Below, piece by piece: positions 1-7,387 of a stretch of 18,784 bases of DNA; within the stretch, counting starts at the first letter, position 1, and each line of letters starts with the position of its first letter. The translations under genes were made by a program, and so were the position numbers. This DNA is from RGIG4708 sp045633845. GTDB lineage: Bacteria; Bacillota; Clostridia; UMGS1810. The stretch covers positions 1-18,784 of the forward strand of contig JAZQZC010000050.1 in NCBI GenBank assembly GCA_045633845.1. The letters are read 5' to 3'. The notes under the pieces are model-generated. The model was not told the origin of the DNA. It saw only the letters and a program-made list of their open reading frames with translations, and did no database searches.

Positions 1-630
1 TGCCATTGTGAATTCCGGTCCGTTATCTGTTTGTATTTCTCTTATTGGCACAGGAAATGCCTGTATTAATTTAATTAAAAAATCTCTTGAACTATATGTG
101 CTATGCTCTTGATACATCTCTCTGAATGTCCACCTTGTGCATTCGTCAACTGCTGTATATTGATAATACTTTTGTCCGTTTGAAACACAATAACCAGGTA
201 CAAATTTTACATCTATTTGCACCTTTTGACCTGGATACTCAGCTCTTTGATATGGTTTAGGTTTCTTTGTCTGTTTTTCTTTGAGTTGTGGTTTTATCCA
301 CTTATTTACTACTCTGACAAGACTTACGTAACTACGTGTATATCCATCTTTCCTAAGCGAATCCCAAAGCATCATCATATCATCTTTGTAATATGGGTAA
401 CGCTTCAATATCATTTCTTTTTCTGCAATTGTGTGCTCGTTTGGATGGTGGTGCGGTCTATGACTTTTATCAACAAGACTTTTCCAGCTCTTTCCATCGT
501 ATTTATGACGCCATTCATATATAGCCTGGCGACTTACTCTGTAGTATCTTGATGCAGCAGATACACCAATTTTAAAACTTTTTTTAATTACCCATTGACG
601 AAAGTGGGCACTTGATGTTAAAATGTTCAT
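1..630 (-). CDS. DDE integrase-core transposase, 3' end cut by window edge
   Basis: Reading the minus strand from the ATG at 630-628 gives 210 codons open to base 1, so the C-terminus lies outside the window. Residues about 10-60 form a helix-turn-helix region (SRYYRVSRQAIYEWRHKY) followed by a basic linker. Residues about 130-210 are the start of an rve/DDE catalytic core: D140 sits in QIDVKF and D202 in QTDNGPEFT, the first two acidic residues of the triad. The third (a glutamate) would be beyond the edge. The layout, HTH plus integrase core in one protein, resembles IS481-type or IS3 OrfB-like transposases. The product would cut and join element ends on DNA. A ribosome binding site (CTCCTT on the plus strand at 641-646, read as AAGGAG) lies 10 bases ahead of the ATG and supports the start. 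No frameshift or stop is visible in the part seen. The exact IS family is uncertain. Confidence 0.88.
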   Translation of the reverse strand, partial: MNILTSSAHFRQWVIKKSFKIGVSAASRYYRVSRQAIYEWRHKYDGKSWKSLVDKSHRPHHHPNEHTIAEKEMILKRYPYYKDDMMMLWDSLRKDGYTRSYVSLVRVVNKWIKPQLKEKQTKKPKPYQRAEYPGQKVQIDVKFVPGYCVSNGQKYYQYTAVDECTRWTFREMYQEHSTYSSRDFLIKLIQAFPVPIREIQTDNGPEFTMA

Positions 631-736
631 TGGAAAATGACTCCTTACGATATTTGTTTTTTTGGTCATTAAACATTATATCATATCTGGAGTTCATTTT
701 CCTTTTTATTTGTCACCCATCAATTGTATCACAACA
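631..736 (-). mobile_element. Putative transposase leader and IS terminus
   Basis: This is non-coding DNA between the transposase start and the adjacent cassette. Read on the minus strand it holds the AAGGAG ribosome binding site and a perfect -10 hexamer (TATAAT, plus-strand 675-680), with no good -35. The IS end probably lies near 725-736, where the minus strand begins TGTTGTGATACAATTG, a TGT start typical of several IS families. The other end is outside the window, so the terminal inverted repeat and any target duplication cannot be confirmed, and the outer boundary at 736 is a guess. Confidence 0.35.
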
Positions 737-768
737 AATTTTATTTTTCATTTTTTGCAAAATAGTAG

Positions 769-797
769 TCGACTTTAACTTTTAAATAAGATATAAT
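769..797 (+). promoter_or_regulatory. Candidate sigma-A promoter ahead of the DUF4417/toxin genes
   Basis: TCGACT at 769-774 and a perfect TATAAT at 792-797 are 17 bases apart, giving a plausible sigma-A promoter directed rightward. It would transcribe the DUF4417 remnant, the toxin and the immunity gene. The -10 lies inside a 15-base sequence (790-804) that recurs at 2815-2829. AT-rich DNA gives chance -10 matches, so this is inference. Confidence 0.4.
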
Positions 798-805
798 TAA
801 ATAAA

Positions 806-846
806 AAACACACTTTCAAACTGCGGCAACAGTTATAAGTGTGTTT
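806..846 (-). terminator. Two-part hairpin with a minus-strand T tract
   Basis: AAACACACTT (806-815) pairs perfectly with AAGTGTGTTT (837-846). Inside it AACTG (819-823) pairs with CAGTT (830-834) around a CGGCAA loop. Read on the minus strand the stem runs into a T-rich tract (plus-strand A's at 803-808), which is the layout of an intrinsic terminator for leftward transcription. On the plus strand only three T's follow. It ends exactly where the homology of the next gene begins (about 849), so it may instead be the end of an inserted or deleted element. No minus-strand gene now lies to its right. Confidence 0.5.
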
Positions 847-848
847 AG

Positions 849-1415
849 CCGAATAATGTTGTTACATTCAGCAAGGCAATGTCAAAAAATTGGAATAATT
901 TTGATTGCTGGGTGTGCTTTTATGAGCACGACAGACACTTTGAAAGATTGTGGAATAACCCTACACAATATCTCAACAAGCTCAAAAAATTTAAAGGAGT
1001 TATATCCCCTGATTACAGCTTGTACAGAAATATGCCTCTTTGCTTTCAGATATGGAATACATATCGCAGCAGAGCACTTGCAGCGTGGCTTTGTGACAAT
1101 GGAGTAAATGTTATTCCCAATGTACGATGGAATGATGAGCGGACATATATGTTTTGCTTTGAAGGAATTGAAAAAAACAAACCCGTTGCGGTGGGTACTC
1201 ACGGCTGCATAAAGAAAAAGACAGACAAGGCGTATTTCAAAAAAGGCATTGCTCAAATGGTAAAAGCGTTGTCGCCAAAAAACATAATTGTGTACGGCTC
1301 GGCTCCCGATGATATTTTTAAAACGTATAAAGATATGGGTATAAATATCATTGCTTTTGAAAGTGAATTTTCAAAAGTGCATAAGCAATCATCTCAAAAA
1401 GGGGGTGATGCTTAA
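849..1415 (+). pseudogene. DUF4417-family protein, apparently 5'-truncated
   Basis: The frame is open from 849 to the stop at 1413-1415. The first ATG is at 879 (178 aa if used), but only a weak AAGG two bases before it could serve as a ribosome binding site. The ten codons before it (849-878) read PNNVVTFSKA, which from memory resembles the conserved lead-in of DUF4417 proteins. They contain no start codon, and a stop at 846-848 closes the frame. Family hallmarks are clear: DCWVCFYEHD, FERLWNNP, GVISPDYSLYRNMPL, WNTYRSRA, VIPNVRWNDERTY, FCFEGI and VYGSAPDDI. DUF4417 proteins are usually a little longer at the N-terminus and are found in phage and mobile-element contexts; their function is unknown. 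The stop overlaps the toxin start by one base (TAATG), so the two are probably translationally coupled. I infer that the original 5' end was lost in a rearrangement ending at the hairpin 806-846. It may still yield a shortened protein from ATG 879. Confidence 0.75.
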
Positions 1416-1981
1416 TGGGCGCAGGGGCAGGCGGAAATTTTGGCAATACTTTGGGTAGCAGGCTTTCAAGCCATCTTGACTTTTTAAGCGATGCACTTAC
1501 TGCAGCATCTGCAATACCTGGTGTGGATACCTTTGCCGACCTTGCGGCAATACCTGTAGATTTGGCAAGAGGTGACTACTTTTCGGCAACGCTTGACCTG
1601 CTTGGAGCAGTGCCATTTGTCGGCGAAATTGCAGACACTGCAAAGCTTGCCAAGATGGCTGACGATGCAGTTGATGCGGCAAAAACTATAAAAAAGTCAA
1701 AAAACATTTCCAATCCTATAACGAATAGTGTAAGAAGAGGTAAAGCAAATAAATTGGATGCACATCATGCATTTAGTGATATAGTTGATAATTATGCAGG
1801 AAAAGCAAAAACATTTTCATTAAAAGGCGGGGATGGAAAAGAAAGACAATTATATCAAATAAAGGGTAGTTTAAGAGGGAAAAAAGGGATATTTGAATGG
1901 ATACTTGACGAGGAGATGGGAGTAACACATCGACGATTTATACCCAATGGAAAGATTACTGGAAAACCAAATTCGAAGTAG
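1415..1981 (+). CDS. Short polymorphic-toxin-like protein with pre-toxin linker
   Basis: The 188-residue protein starts at ATG 1415, overlapping the DUF4417 stop by one base, with a GGGGGTGAT ribosome binding site at 1401-1409. Residues 1-17 are glycine-rich. Residues about 20-90 form an alanine-rich helical stretch (IPGVDTFADLAAIPVDLARG, LLGAVPFVGEIADTAKLAKM) typical of the pre-toxin linkers that precede C-terminal toxin domains in polymorphic toxins. Residues about 113-188 form a compact module containing DAHHAF (H117, H118), LYQIKGSLRGKKGIFEWI and THRRFIPNGKITGKP (T171, H172, R173). It resembles C-terminal toxin modules I remember, possibly an RNase of the barnase/EndoU/colicin/RelE-like group, but I cannot name the family. 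There is no signal peptide, LXG or WXG domain, so export or delivery is unexplained. GC content drops sharply at about 1680-1700, exactly between linker and toxin module, as expected for a swapped cassette. A DUF2247-type gene follows 15 bases later as candidate immunity. Toxicity is inferred, not shown. Confidence 0.72.
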   Translation: MGAGAGGNFGNTLGSRLSSHLDFLSDALTAASAIPGVDTFADLAAIPVDLARGDYFSATLDLLGAVPFVGEIADTAKLAKMADDAVDAAKTIKKSKNISNPITNSVRRGKANKLDAHHAFSDIVDNYAGKAKTFSLKGGDGKERQLYQIKGSLRGKKGIFEWILDEEMGVTHRRFIPNGKITGKPNSK

Positions 1982-1996
1982 AATGGAGAATAAAAT

Positions 1997-2521
1997 ATGT
2001 ATAAAATTAATTTTTCAGAAAATGAAATTTTATTAAATTGGAATATTATTTATTGGGGAATAACAAAAAATCTTATTCCTCCAAGCAGTGCAATTGAATA
2101 TGCCCATAAATTAGTTGAGGTCAATCCAAATGAAGAAAATGCAATAATTGTGGAGCTACTGATACTTGATGATATTGAAAAAGAAAAGGTTCTATCTTTG
2201 GTTGAAAAATTGTCTTGTCGTAAAACCTCAAAAGAAACTGAAAATATAAGAGTTCTCAGGTATATTGTTTTAAAAGATTTAAAACAGAGAGCAAAAAGCA
2301 ACGGGGAATTGTTGACGCTTATAGAGCAGGTGTATTCTGATTTTGATTATCCAAAGGATATGAATAATTTTATAAGTTATATGCCGGTTGAAAATGATGA
2401 TTACGATACGTCAATACACTCATTACAGCAAAACGAGCAGAGATTAATCGATAATTTTAATATTTTTTTAAAAAACGAGCTAAAATGGATAAAAGAAAAT
2501 GATTGGCGCCTGACAAATTAA
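1997..2521 (+). CDS. DUF2247-family protein, candidate immunity protein for the upstream toxin
   Basis: This 174-residue soluble protein begins at ATG 1997, 15 bases after the toxin stop, with a weak GGAGAA ribosome binding site (1984-1989). Its N-terminal block WNIIYWGITKNLIPPSSAIEYA and C-terminal block VYSDFDYPKDMNNFISYMP, followed by NEQRLIDNF, match my memory of the DUF2247 pattern (an aromatic-rich start, then iYaDFDYP...YMP...RL). The protein is acidic and has no membrane segment or signal peptide, as expected for a cytoplasmic antitoxin or immunity protein. DUF2247 members sit beside polymorphic toxins in Firmicutes, so by position it would neutralise the toxin by direct binding. That role is inference. 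Like the toxin module, it is strongly AT-rich compared with the housekeeping genes, consistent with joint transfer. Confidence 0.72.
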   Translation: MYKINFSENEILLNWNIIYWGITKNLIPPSSAIEYAHKLVEVNPNEENAIIVELLILDDIEKEKVLSLVEKLSCRKTSKETENIRVLRYIVLKDLKQRAKSNGELLTLIEQVYSDFDYPKDMNNFISYMPVENDDYDTSIHSLQQNEQRLIDNFNIFLKNELKWIKENDWRLTN

Positions 2522-2701
2522 ATGAATTACTTGTATAACAAAAAATTAATAAAAGGAAAATTCAAACCATGCAATTAGGGACGTACCTGTTTTTGCATTT
2601 TAGTGATTTTCATTTGAACAAAAACAAAAGAACAATTTGAAAAACGAACATATGGTTATAAAAGGAAAATAGTATAAAATTAATGCGTAAAAATGCTCTT
2701 G
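2522..2701. other. AT-rich spacer after the immunity gene, no credible gene
   Basis: Only very short frames are present: 18 codons from 2522, directly at the immunity stop, and 23 codons from 2568. Neither has family features. The stretch may be the decayed tail of the accessory cassette. I see no RNA gene, and no repeat apart from A-rich runs. Confidence 0.4.
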
Positions 2702-2750
2702 ATAGTTTTTGCAGATAAATTGTTTTATCTGCAAAAACTATTTTTATTTG
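2702..2750 (+). terminator. Strong intrinsic terminator closing the accessory cassette
   Basis: An 18-base perfect stem (2702-2719 with 2724-2741) with a four-base TTGT loop is followed by TTTTTATTTG. It is one of the most stable hairpins in the window and separates the toxin cassette from miaB. Because the stem contains A and T runs on both arms it could also stop leftward transcripts. Confidence 0.88.
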
Positions 2751-2793
2751 TTTAATATTAAAACAGAAATTGTGTATATTTTTTAAAAAAATC

Positions 2794-2829
2794 TGTACTT
2801 ATTGTTATTTATGTGATATAATTAAATAA
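2794..2829 (+). promoter_or_regulatory. Candidate promoter for the miaB-mutSL array
   Basis: A perfect TATAAT lies at 2817-2822 inside GATATAATTAAATAA (2815-2829). The best -35 at 17 bases spacing is only TGTACT (2794-2799), so the -35 is weak. Its position just after the terminator and about 90 bases before the miaB start makes it the natural promoter of the array. The leader between it and miaB contains a TATGCC/GGCATA inverted repeat (2834-2839 and 2875-2880) of unknown meaning. Confidence 0.45.
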
Positions 2830-2910
2830 GTATTATGCCTTTTTATGCCCATTTATAAATAACAGTAAAATTATGGCATACAAGTAATAAAACAAAAGGA
2901 AACTTTTTAT

Positions 2911-4332
2911 ATGGAAAGAACAAAAAGTGCGGCTATACCGCAGCAAGAAATTGAAAGACAAAAAGATATAATACAAAAAATCCGCACTACATTTGACAAT
3001 CTTGGTGTGAGCAAAAAAGCCTTTGTGGAAACATACGGATGTCAGCAGAATGTTAATGACTCTGAGCTTTTAATCGGTATGATGGAGCAAATGGGTTACA
3101 CTATGACAGACAACAAAGAGCAGGCAGACCTGATACTCTACAACACCTGTGCAGTGCGCGAGGGCGCCGAAATGAAGGTGTTTGGAAATCTTGGCGCTCT
3201 AAAACACGTTAAAACCAAAAACCCCGATGTAATTATAGGCGTTTGCGGCTGTATGATGCAGCAAGAGGACGTTCAAAAACAAATAAAATCAAAATACAAG
3301 CACGTGAGCGTGGTGTTTGGCACACATTCGCTTTACCGCTTCCCTGAGATTATGCACAAAGCACTTATGGAACAAACACGCGTGTTTGACGTGGTTGAGG
3401 ATGGTGCCGTTGCGGAAGGGTTGCCTATTTCTCGTAAAGAGGGGCCTTGCGCATGGGTATCTGTAATGTATGGCTGCAACAACTTTTGCACATACTGCAT
3501 TGTACCATATGTGCGTGGCAGAGAGCGCAGCAGAGATAAAGCAATTATACTTGCCGAAATAGAGGCTCTTGCAAAACAGGGTTACAAAGAGGTAACTTTG
3601 CTTGGTCAAAATGTAAATTCATACGGCAACGACCTTGACGAGGACATCGACTTTGCCGATTTGCTGTGTATGGTACACGAAATTGAGGGCATAGAGCGAA
3701 TCCGCTTTATGACAAGCCACCCCAAGGATATAAGCGACAAGCTTATCGAAGCTATGGCAAAGCTGCCAAAGGTGTGCAAGCAGCTGCACCTGCCCATTCA
3801 GGCAGGCAACAATGAGGTTTTAAAATCTATGAACCGCCGTTATACAAAGGAAGATTACCTTGCCAAAATACAAAAAATACGTTCGCTTATGCCTGATATT
3901 GTGCTTACAACAGATATTATAGTAGGCTTTCCTACCGAAACAAACGAGCAGTTTAAAGACACAATAGACGTGCTCAAAAAGGTACGCTATGACACAATTT
4001 TTTCGTTTATATATTCACGCCGCCCGGGAACGCCTGCGGCAAAAATGGAGTTTGTAGCTGACGAGGCAGACATAAAGGCAAACTTTAACGAGCTGCTCAA
4101 TGTGCAGGACGTAATTTCCAAAGAGATTAACGACAGCTATGTAGGTACAATTCAGCAGGTGCTTGTAGAGGGGCCGAGCAAAACAAATCCCGACACTCTT
4201 ACCGGCAGAACAGAAGGCGGCAAAATAGTTAACTTTGCGGGTGATGAGAGCTTAATAGGTACAATTACCGATGTAAAAATAACCGAATCGCGTACCTGGT
4301 CATTACTCGGGGAATTGAAAATTAATAATTGA
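2911..4332 (+). CDS. miaB: tRNA-2-methylthio-N6-dimethylallyladenosine synthase MiaB
   Basis: The radical SAM methylthiotransferase converts i6A37 to ms2i6A37 in tRNAs reading UNN codons, in the cytoplasm. The 473 residues are near the usual Firmicutes length once the extra N-terminal helix (1-35) is counted. The UPF0004 domain carries the auxiliary-cluster cysteines C44 (ETYGCQQN), C80 (NTCAVRE) and C114 (CGCMMQQ). The radical SAM motif CX3CX2C is C189, C193, C196 (GCNNFCTYCIVPYVRGRERS), and a TRAM RNA-binding domain fills about 400-470. ATG 2911 has AAAGGA at 2895-2900, ten bases upstream. All key residues are present. Its substrate-making partner MiaA lies in the same array after mutL. The short YlbF/YmcA-family gene follows 11 bases after the stop, as in Bacillus ymcB-ymcA. 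Confidence 0.97.
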   Translation: MERTKSAAIPQQEIERQKDIIQKIRTTFDNLGVSKKAFVETYGCQQNVNDSELLIGMMEQMGYTMTDNKEQADLILYNTCAVREGAEMKVFGNLGALKHVKTKNPDVIIGVCGCMMQQEDVQKQIKSKYKHVSVVFGTHSLYRFPEIMHKALMEQTRVFDVVEDGAVAEGLPISRKEGPCAWVSVMYGCNNFCTYCIVPYVRGRERSRDKAIILAEIEALAKQGYKEVTLLGQNVNSYGNDLDEDIDFADLLCMVHEIEGIERIRFMTSHPKDISDKLIEAMAKLPKVCKQLHLPIQAGNNEVLKSMNRRYTKEDYLAKIQKIRSLMPDIVLTTDIIVGFPTETNEQFKDTIDVLKKVRYDTIFSFIYSRRPGTPAAKMEFVADEADIKANFNELLNVQDVISKEINDSYVGTIQQVLVEGPSKTNPDTLTGRTEGGKIVNFAGDESLIGTITDVKITESRTWSLLGELKINN

Positions 4333-4343
4333 AAGGAACTATT

Positions 4344-4739
4344 ATGAACAGTAACGAAATACTTGAACTGGCAAAGCAGCTTGGAATGATGCTTGCAGAC
4401 AGCGACGAAGCCAAAGCTCTTAAAGAGGCAGAAGAGCGTCATATGGCTGACAGTGAGGCACAAGCTATTATGGCAAATTACAGCATAAGATGTGAGCAAC
4501 TCTCTGAAGAGGCACGAAAGGCAGATATTACAAAAGAGGAATACGAAAAGCTCAACCTTGATGCACAGGCAGAATTTATAAAAATATCACAGAATGAAAC
4601 TATAAAAAACTACCTTGAAGCAAACGAGAATTTTTCTAACCTTATAAGCAAAGTAAACAGTATTATTGCACATTTTGTGCGCGGCGAGGACAGCGGCGGC
4701 TGCGGCGGCAGCTGTGCAGGCTGCAAGGGTTGTCACTGA
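4344..4739 (+). CDS. YlbF/YmcA (RicA/RicF) family protein with C-terminal cysteine cluster
   Basis: This 131-residue, mostly helical protein matches the YlbF/YmcA (DUF964) family. I chose ATG 4344 (AAAGGA at 4332-4337) over the in-frame TTG at 4329, which would overlap the miaB stop. Residues 5-110 are the helical family domain (EILELAKQLGMMLADSDEAK, followed by a long charged helix). The tail has four cysteines, C120, C124, C127 and C130, in a glycine-rich CX3CX2CX2C arrangement. In B. subtilis, YmcA and YlbF form with YaaT a cytoplasmic complex that carries Fe-S clusters and helps RNase Y mature mRNAs; ymcA lies next to the miaB orthologue there, so this is the positional equivalent of ymcA/ricA. 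The cysteine tail probably binds a metal or Fe-S cluster. Whether it works as RicA or RicF cannot be told from sequence alone. Confidence 0.88.
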   Translation: MNSNEILELAKQLGMMLADSDEAKALKEAEERHMADSEAQAIMANYSIRCEQLSEEARKADITKEEYEKLNLDAQAEFIKISQNETIKNYLEANENFSNLISKVNSIIAHFVRGEDSGGCGGSCAGCKGCH

Positions 4740-4789
4740 TTTAAGGCTTATGGGTCTTAATGTAAACTAAAGAAAAGGCGGAATTATAA

Positions 4790-7387
4790 ATGAAAGCAGA
4801 ACTAACGCCCATGATGAAACAATATTTTCAAATAAAGGAGCAGTATGCAGATTGCATATTGTTTTTCCGCTTGGGTGATTTTTATGAAATGTTTTATGAG
4901 GATGCTATTACTGCATCAGGTGTGCTTGAAATAACCCTTACAGGCAAGGACTGCGGTCAGGAGGAGAGAGCGCCTATGTGCGGCGTACCTTTTCACAGTG
5001 CCGAGGGGTACATTGCAAAGCTTGTCAAATCGGGCTACAAGGTTGCAATATGCGAGCAGGTAGAGGATCCAAAAGAGGCAAAGGGAATTGTTAAGCGAGA
5101 TGTTATCCGCGTTGTTACACCGGGTACTGCCAACCTTGATTCGGCGTTGACATCTGCGGAAAACAACTTTTTGTGCAGTATATATATGGATGATGATGGC
5201 TGCGGCATAAGCTTTGCAGATGTGTCTACCGGTGAGCTTGTTACTGCCGAAATTATCGGTCAGGTGTACGAAAATCAAATGCTCAACATCCTTGCGTGCT
5301 TTGCACCAAAAGAAATTATAACCTGCCCTTATGGCGCAAAACGTGTTGATATGTTTGCGTATCTTGAAAAAAGGCTGCAATATTATCAGTCATATATAGC
5401 AAATGAATATTTTGATGAGGCACAGTGCACACAGATACTTATGAGCAAGTTTGGTATGGATTATCCTGATACAAAGCCTCACTGTGTAAAATCCCTCGGT
5501 GCAATACTCCGCTATCTTGAAGAAACTCAAAAAACAGACCTTTCACATATAAACAAAATAAAAATGTACAACTGTGACGAATATATGGACATAGATGTTT
5601 CGTCAAGACGCAACTTAGAGCTCACCGAAACTATGCGCGACAAAGCAAAAAAAGGCTCCCTTTTTGGTATTCTTGACAAAACAGGCACTGCAATGGGCAC
5701 AAGAAGAATGAAGGACTGGATTGACCGACCGTTGCTCAACCCGATATCAATCAATTTGCGCCTTGATGCAACAGAGGAGCTGGTAAACAGCACTATGCTC
5801 CGCGATGAGCTTAAAGCAGCGCTTAAAGGAATTAATGATATTGAGAGAGTAATCAGCAAAATTGTGTATTCAACCTGCAATGCAAGAGACTTTTTGTCAC
5901 TGCGCCAGAGCCTTGCTCTGTTCCCCGAAATAAAGAATATTCTCAAAAGCTTTAAGTCAGATATGCTTGTATCTCTTGAGCACGATTTTGACATAATGGA
6001 TGATATGTACAAGCTTTTGTTTAACGCAATTGATGACGAAGCCCCCCTTACGGTAAGGGAGGGCGGAATGATAAAAGACGGCTTTGACAAAGAGCTTGAC
6101 AGACTTCGCTTTGTTATGAAAAATGGCTCGTCCGTTGTCGCAAAAATCGAGGCAGAAGAGCGTGAAAAAACAGATATCAAAAATTTGAAGGTATCATACA
6201 ACAAGGTTTTTGGATATTATATTGAGGTTACAAAGTCGCAGCTTGACAAGGTTCCCGAGCACTACATCCGTAAGCAGACTCTTGCAAATTGTGAAAGATA
6301 TATAACTCAGGAGCTTAAAAATATTGAAAATACCATACTCAGCGCCAGGGAAAGAGTAAATGAGCTCGAGTATGAAGACTTTATGTATGTCCGCAAGGAG
6401 CTGGAAAAAAACCAAAACAGACTTTCAAAATGCGCAAAAATAATTTCGGTTGCAGATGTTTTGTGCTCATTTGCAGAGGTTGCATCAGATATGAATTTTT
6501 GCAAGCCCAATGTCAACACAGGCGATGTTATAGACATAAAGAATGGCAGACATCCCATTGTTGAGGTGTCTCTTACAGATTGTATGTTTGTGCCCAATGA
6601 TACATATCTTGACACAGGTGACAGCCGATTTTCTATAATCACAGGTCCAAATATGGCAGGCAAATCCACATATATGCGTCAAACTGCAGTAATTGTGCTT
6701 ATGGCACAGATTGGCAGCTTTGTTCCTGCCGAAAGTGCTGACATAGGCATTGTGGACAGAATATTTACACGTGTAGGTGCGTCTGATGATTTGGCTTCGG
6801 GGCAGAGTACATTTATGGTGGAAATGTCGGAGGTTGCATACATTCTTAAAAATGCAACACCAAAAAGCCTCATTATACTTGACGAAATAGGCAGAGGAAC
6901 AAGCACGTTTGACGGCCTTTCAATAGCCTGGGCAGTGGTAGAGCACATATGTGCAAAAATTGGTGCAAAGTCGCTGTTTTCTACTCATTATCACGAGCTT
7001 ACCGCCCTTGAGGACAAGCTCTCGGGAGTAAAAAATTACAACATTGCGGTTAAAAAGAGAGGCGACAATATTACATTCCTTCGCAAAATTGTAAAAGGCG
7101 GCACCGACGACAGCTTTGGTATAGAGGTTGCGTATCTTGCAGATGTTCCGTCCGACGTAATTATAAGAGCAAGAGAAATTTTATCGTCTGTTGAAAAGAG
7201 CCAGGTTCCTGCTCCGACAGTTGAATCAGTAAGTGAAGCAATCCGTGTGGAAAATGAGCAAAAAATTCAGAACAATCGTGTGTTTGAGCGGATTTTAAAC
7301 ACAGATTTGTCTACAATTACACCTATTGAGGCTCTCAATGAGCTTTATAAATTACAAAAAGAGGTACAGGAATTAAATGAAAATTAA
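4790..7387 (+). CDS. mutS: DNA mismatch repair protein MutS
   Basis: MutS recognises mismatches and small loops and signals through ATP binding to MutL. At 865 residues it has the standard MutS1 length. The N-terminal mismatch-binding domain has the F31-Y32-E33 wedge motif (GDFYEMFYED). The connector and lever domains fill the middle, with a clamp region around 420-540. The ATPase domain shows Walker A GPNMAGKST (619-627), the ASDDLASGQSTFMVEM stretch, Walker B LIILDEIGRGTSTFDG (D698, E699) and STHYHEL. ATG 4790 is preceded by AAGGCGG at 4775-4781. The stop overlaps the mutL start by 11 bases, indicating translational coupling. No MutS2-type Smr domain is present. Nothing is missing. Confidence 0.98.
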   Translation: MKAELTPMMKQYFQIKEQYADCILFFRLGDFYEMFYEDAITASGVLEITLTGKDCGQEERAPMCGVPFHSAEGYIAKLVKSGYKVAICEQVEDPKEAKGIVKRDVIRVVTPGTANLDSALTSAENNFLCSIYMDDDGCGISFADVSTGELVTAEIIGQVYENQMLNILACFAPKEIITCPYGAKRVDMFAYLEKRLQYYQSYIANEYFDEAQCTQILMSKFGMDYPDTKPHCVKSLGAILRYLEETQKTDLSHINKIKMYNCDEYMDIDVSSRRNLELTETMRDKAKKGSLFGILDKTGTAMGTRRMKDWIDRPLLNPISINLRLDATEELVNSTMLRDELKAALKGINDIERVISKIVYSTCNARDFLSLRQSLALFPEIKNILKSFKSDMLVSLEHDFDIMDDMYKLLFNAIDDEAPLTVREGGMIKDGFDKELDRLRFVMKNGSSVVAKIEAEEREKTDIKNLKVSYNKVFGYYIEVTKSQLDKVPEHYIRKQTLANCERYITQELKNIENTILSARERVNELEYEDFMYVRKELEKNQNRLSKCAKIISVADVLCSFAEVASDMNFCKPNVNTGDVIDIKNGRHPIVEVSLTDCMFVPNDTYLDTGDSRFSIITGPNMAGKSTYMRQTAVIVLMAQIGSFVPAESADIGIVDRIFTRVGASDDLASGQSTFMVEMSEVAYILKNATPKSLIILDEIGRGTSTFDGLSIAWAVVEHICAKIGAKSLFSTHYHELTALEDKLSGVKNYNIAVKKRGDNITFLRKIVKGGTDDSFGIEVAYLADVPSDVIIRAREILSSVEKSQVPAPTVESVSEAIRVENEQKIQNNRVFERILNTDLSTITPIEALNELYKLQKEVQELNEN

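Noticed and set aside
217..552. A 111-residue plus-strand open frame with hydrophobic composition.
   Set aside because: It is the antisense shadow of the minus-strand transposase, whose HTH and DDE motifs are clear.
841..1107. An 88-residue plus-strand frame overlapping the DUF4417 start.
   Set aside because: The overlapping frame carries all DUF4417 motifs; this one has no recognisable features.
2648..2662. CGAACATATGGTT resembles a Gram-positive LexA/SOS box.
   Set aside because: The right half-site does not match (GTTCG expected at four-base spacing), and no SOS gene starts next to it.
4329..4343. TTG start for the YlbF/YmcA-family gene overlapping the miaB stop.
   Set aside because: ATG 4344 has AAAGGA at ideal spacing, and homologous sequence starts there.
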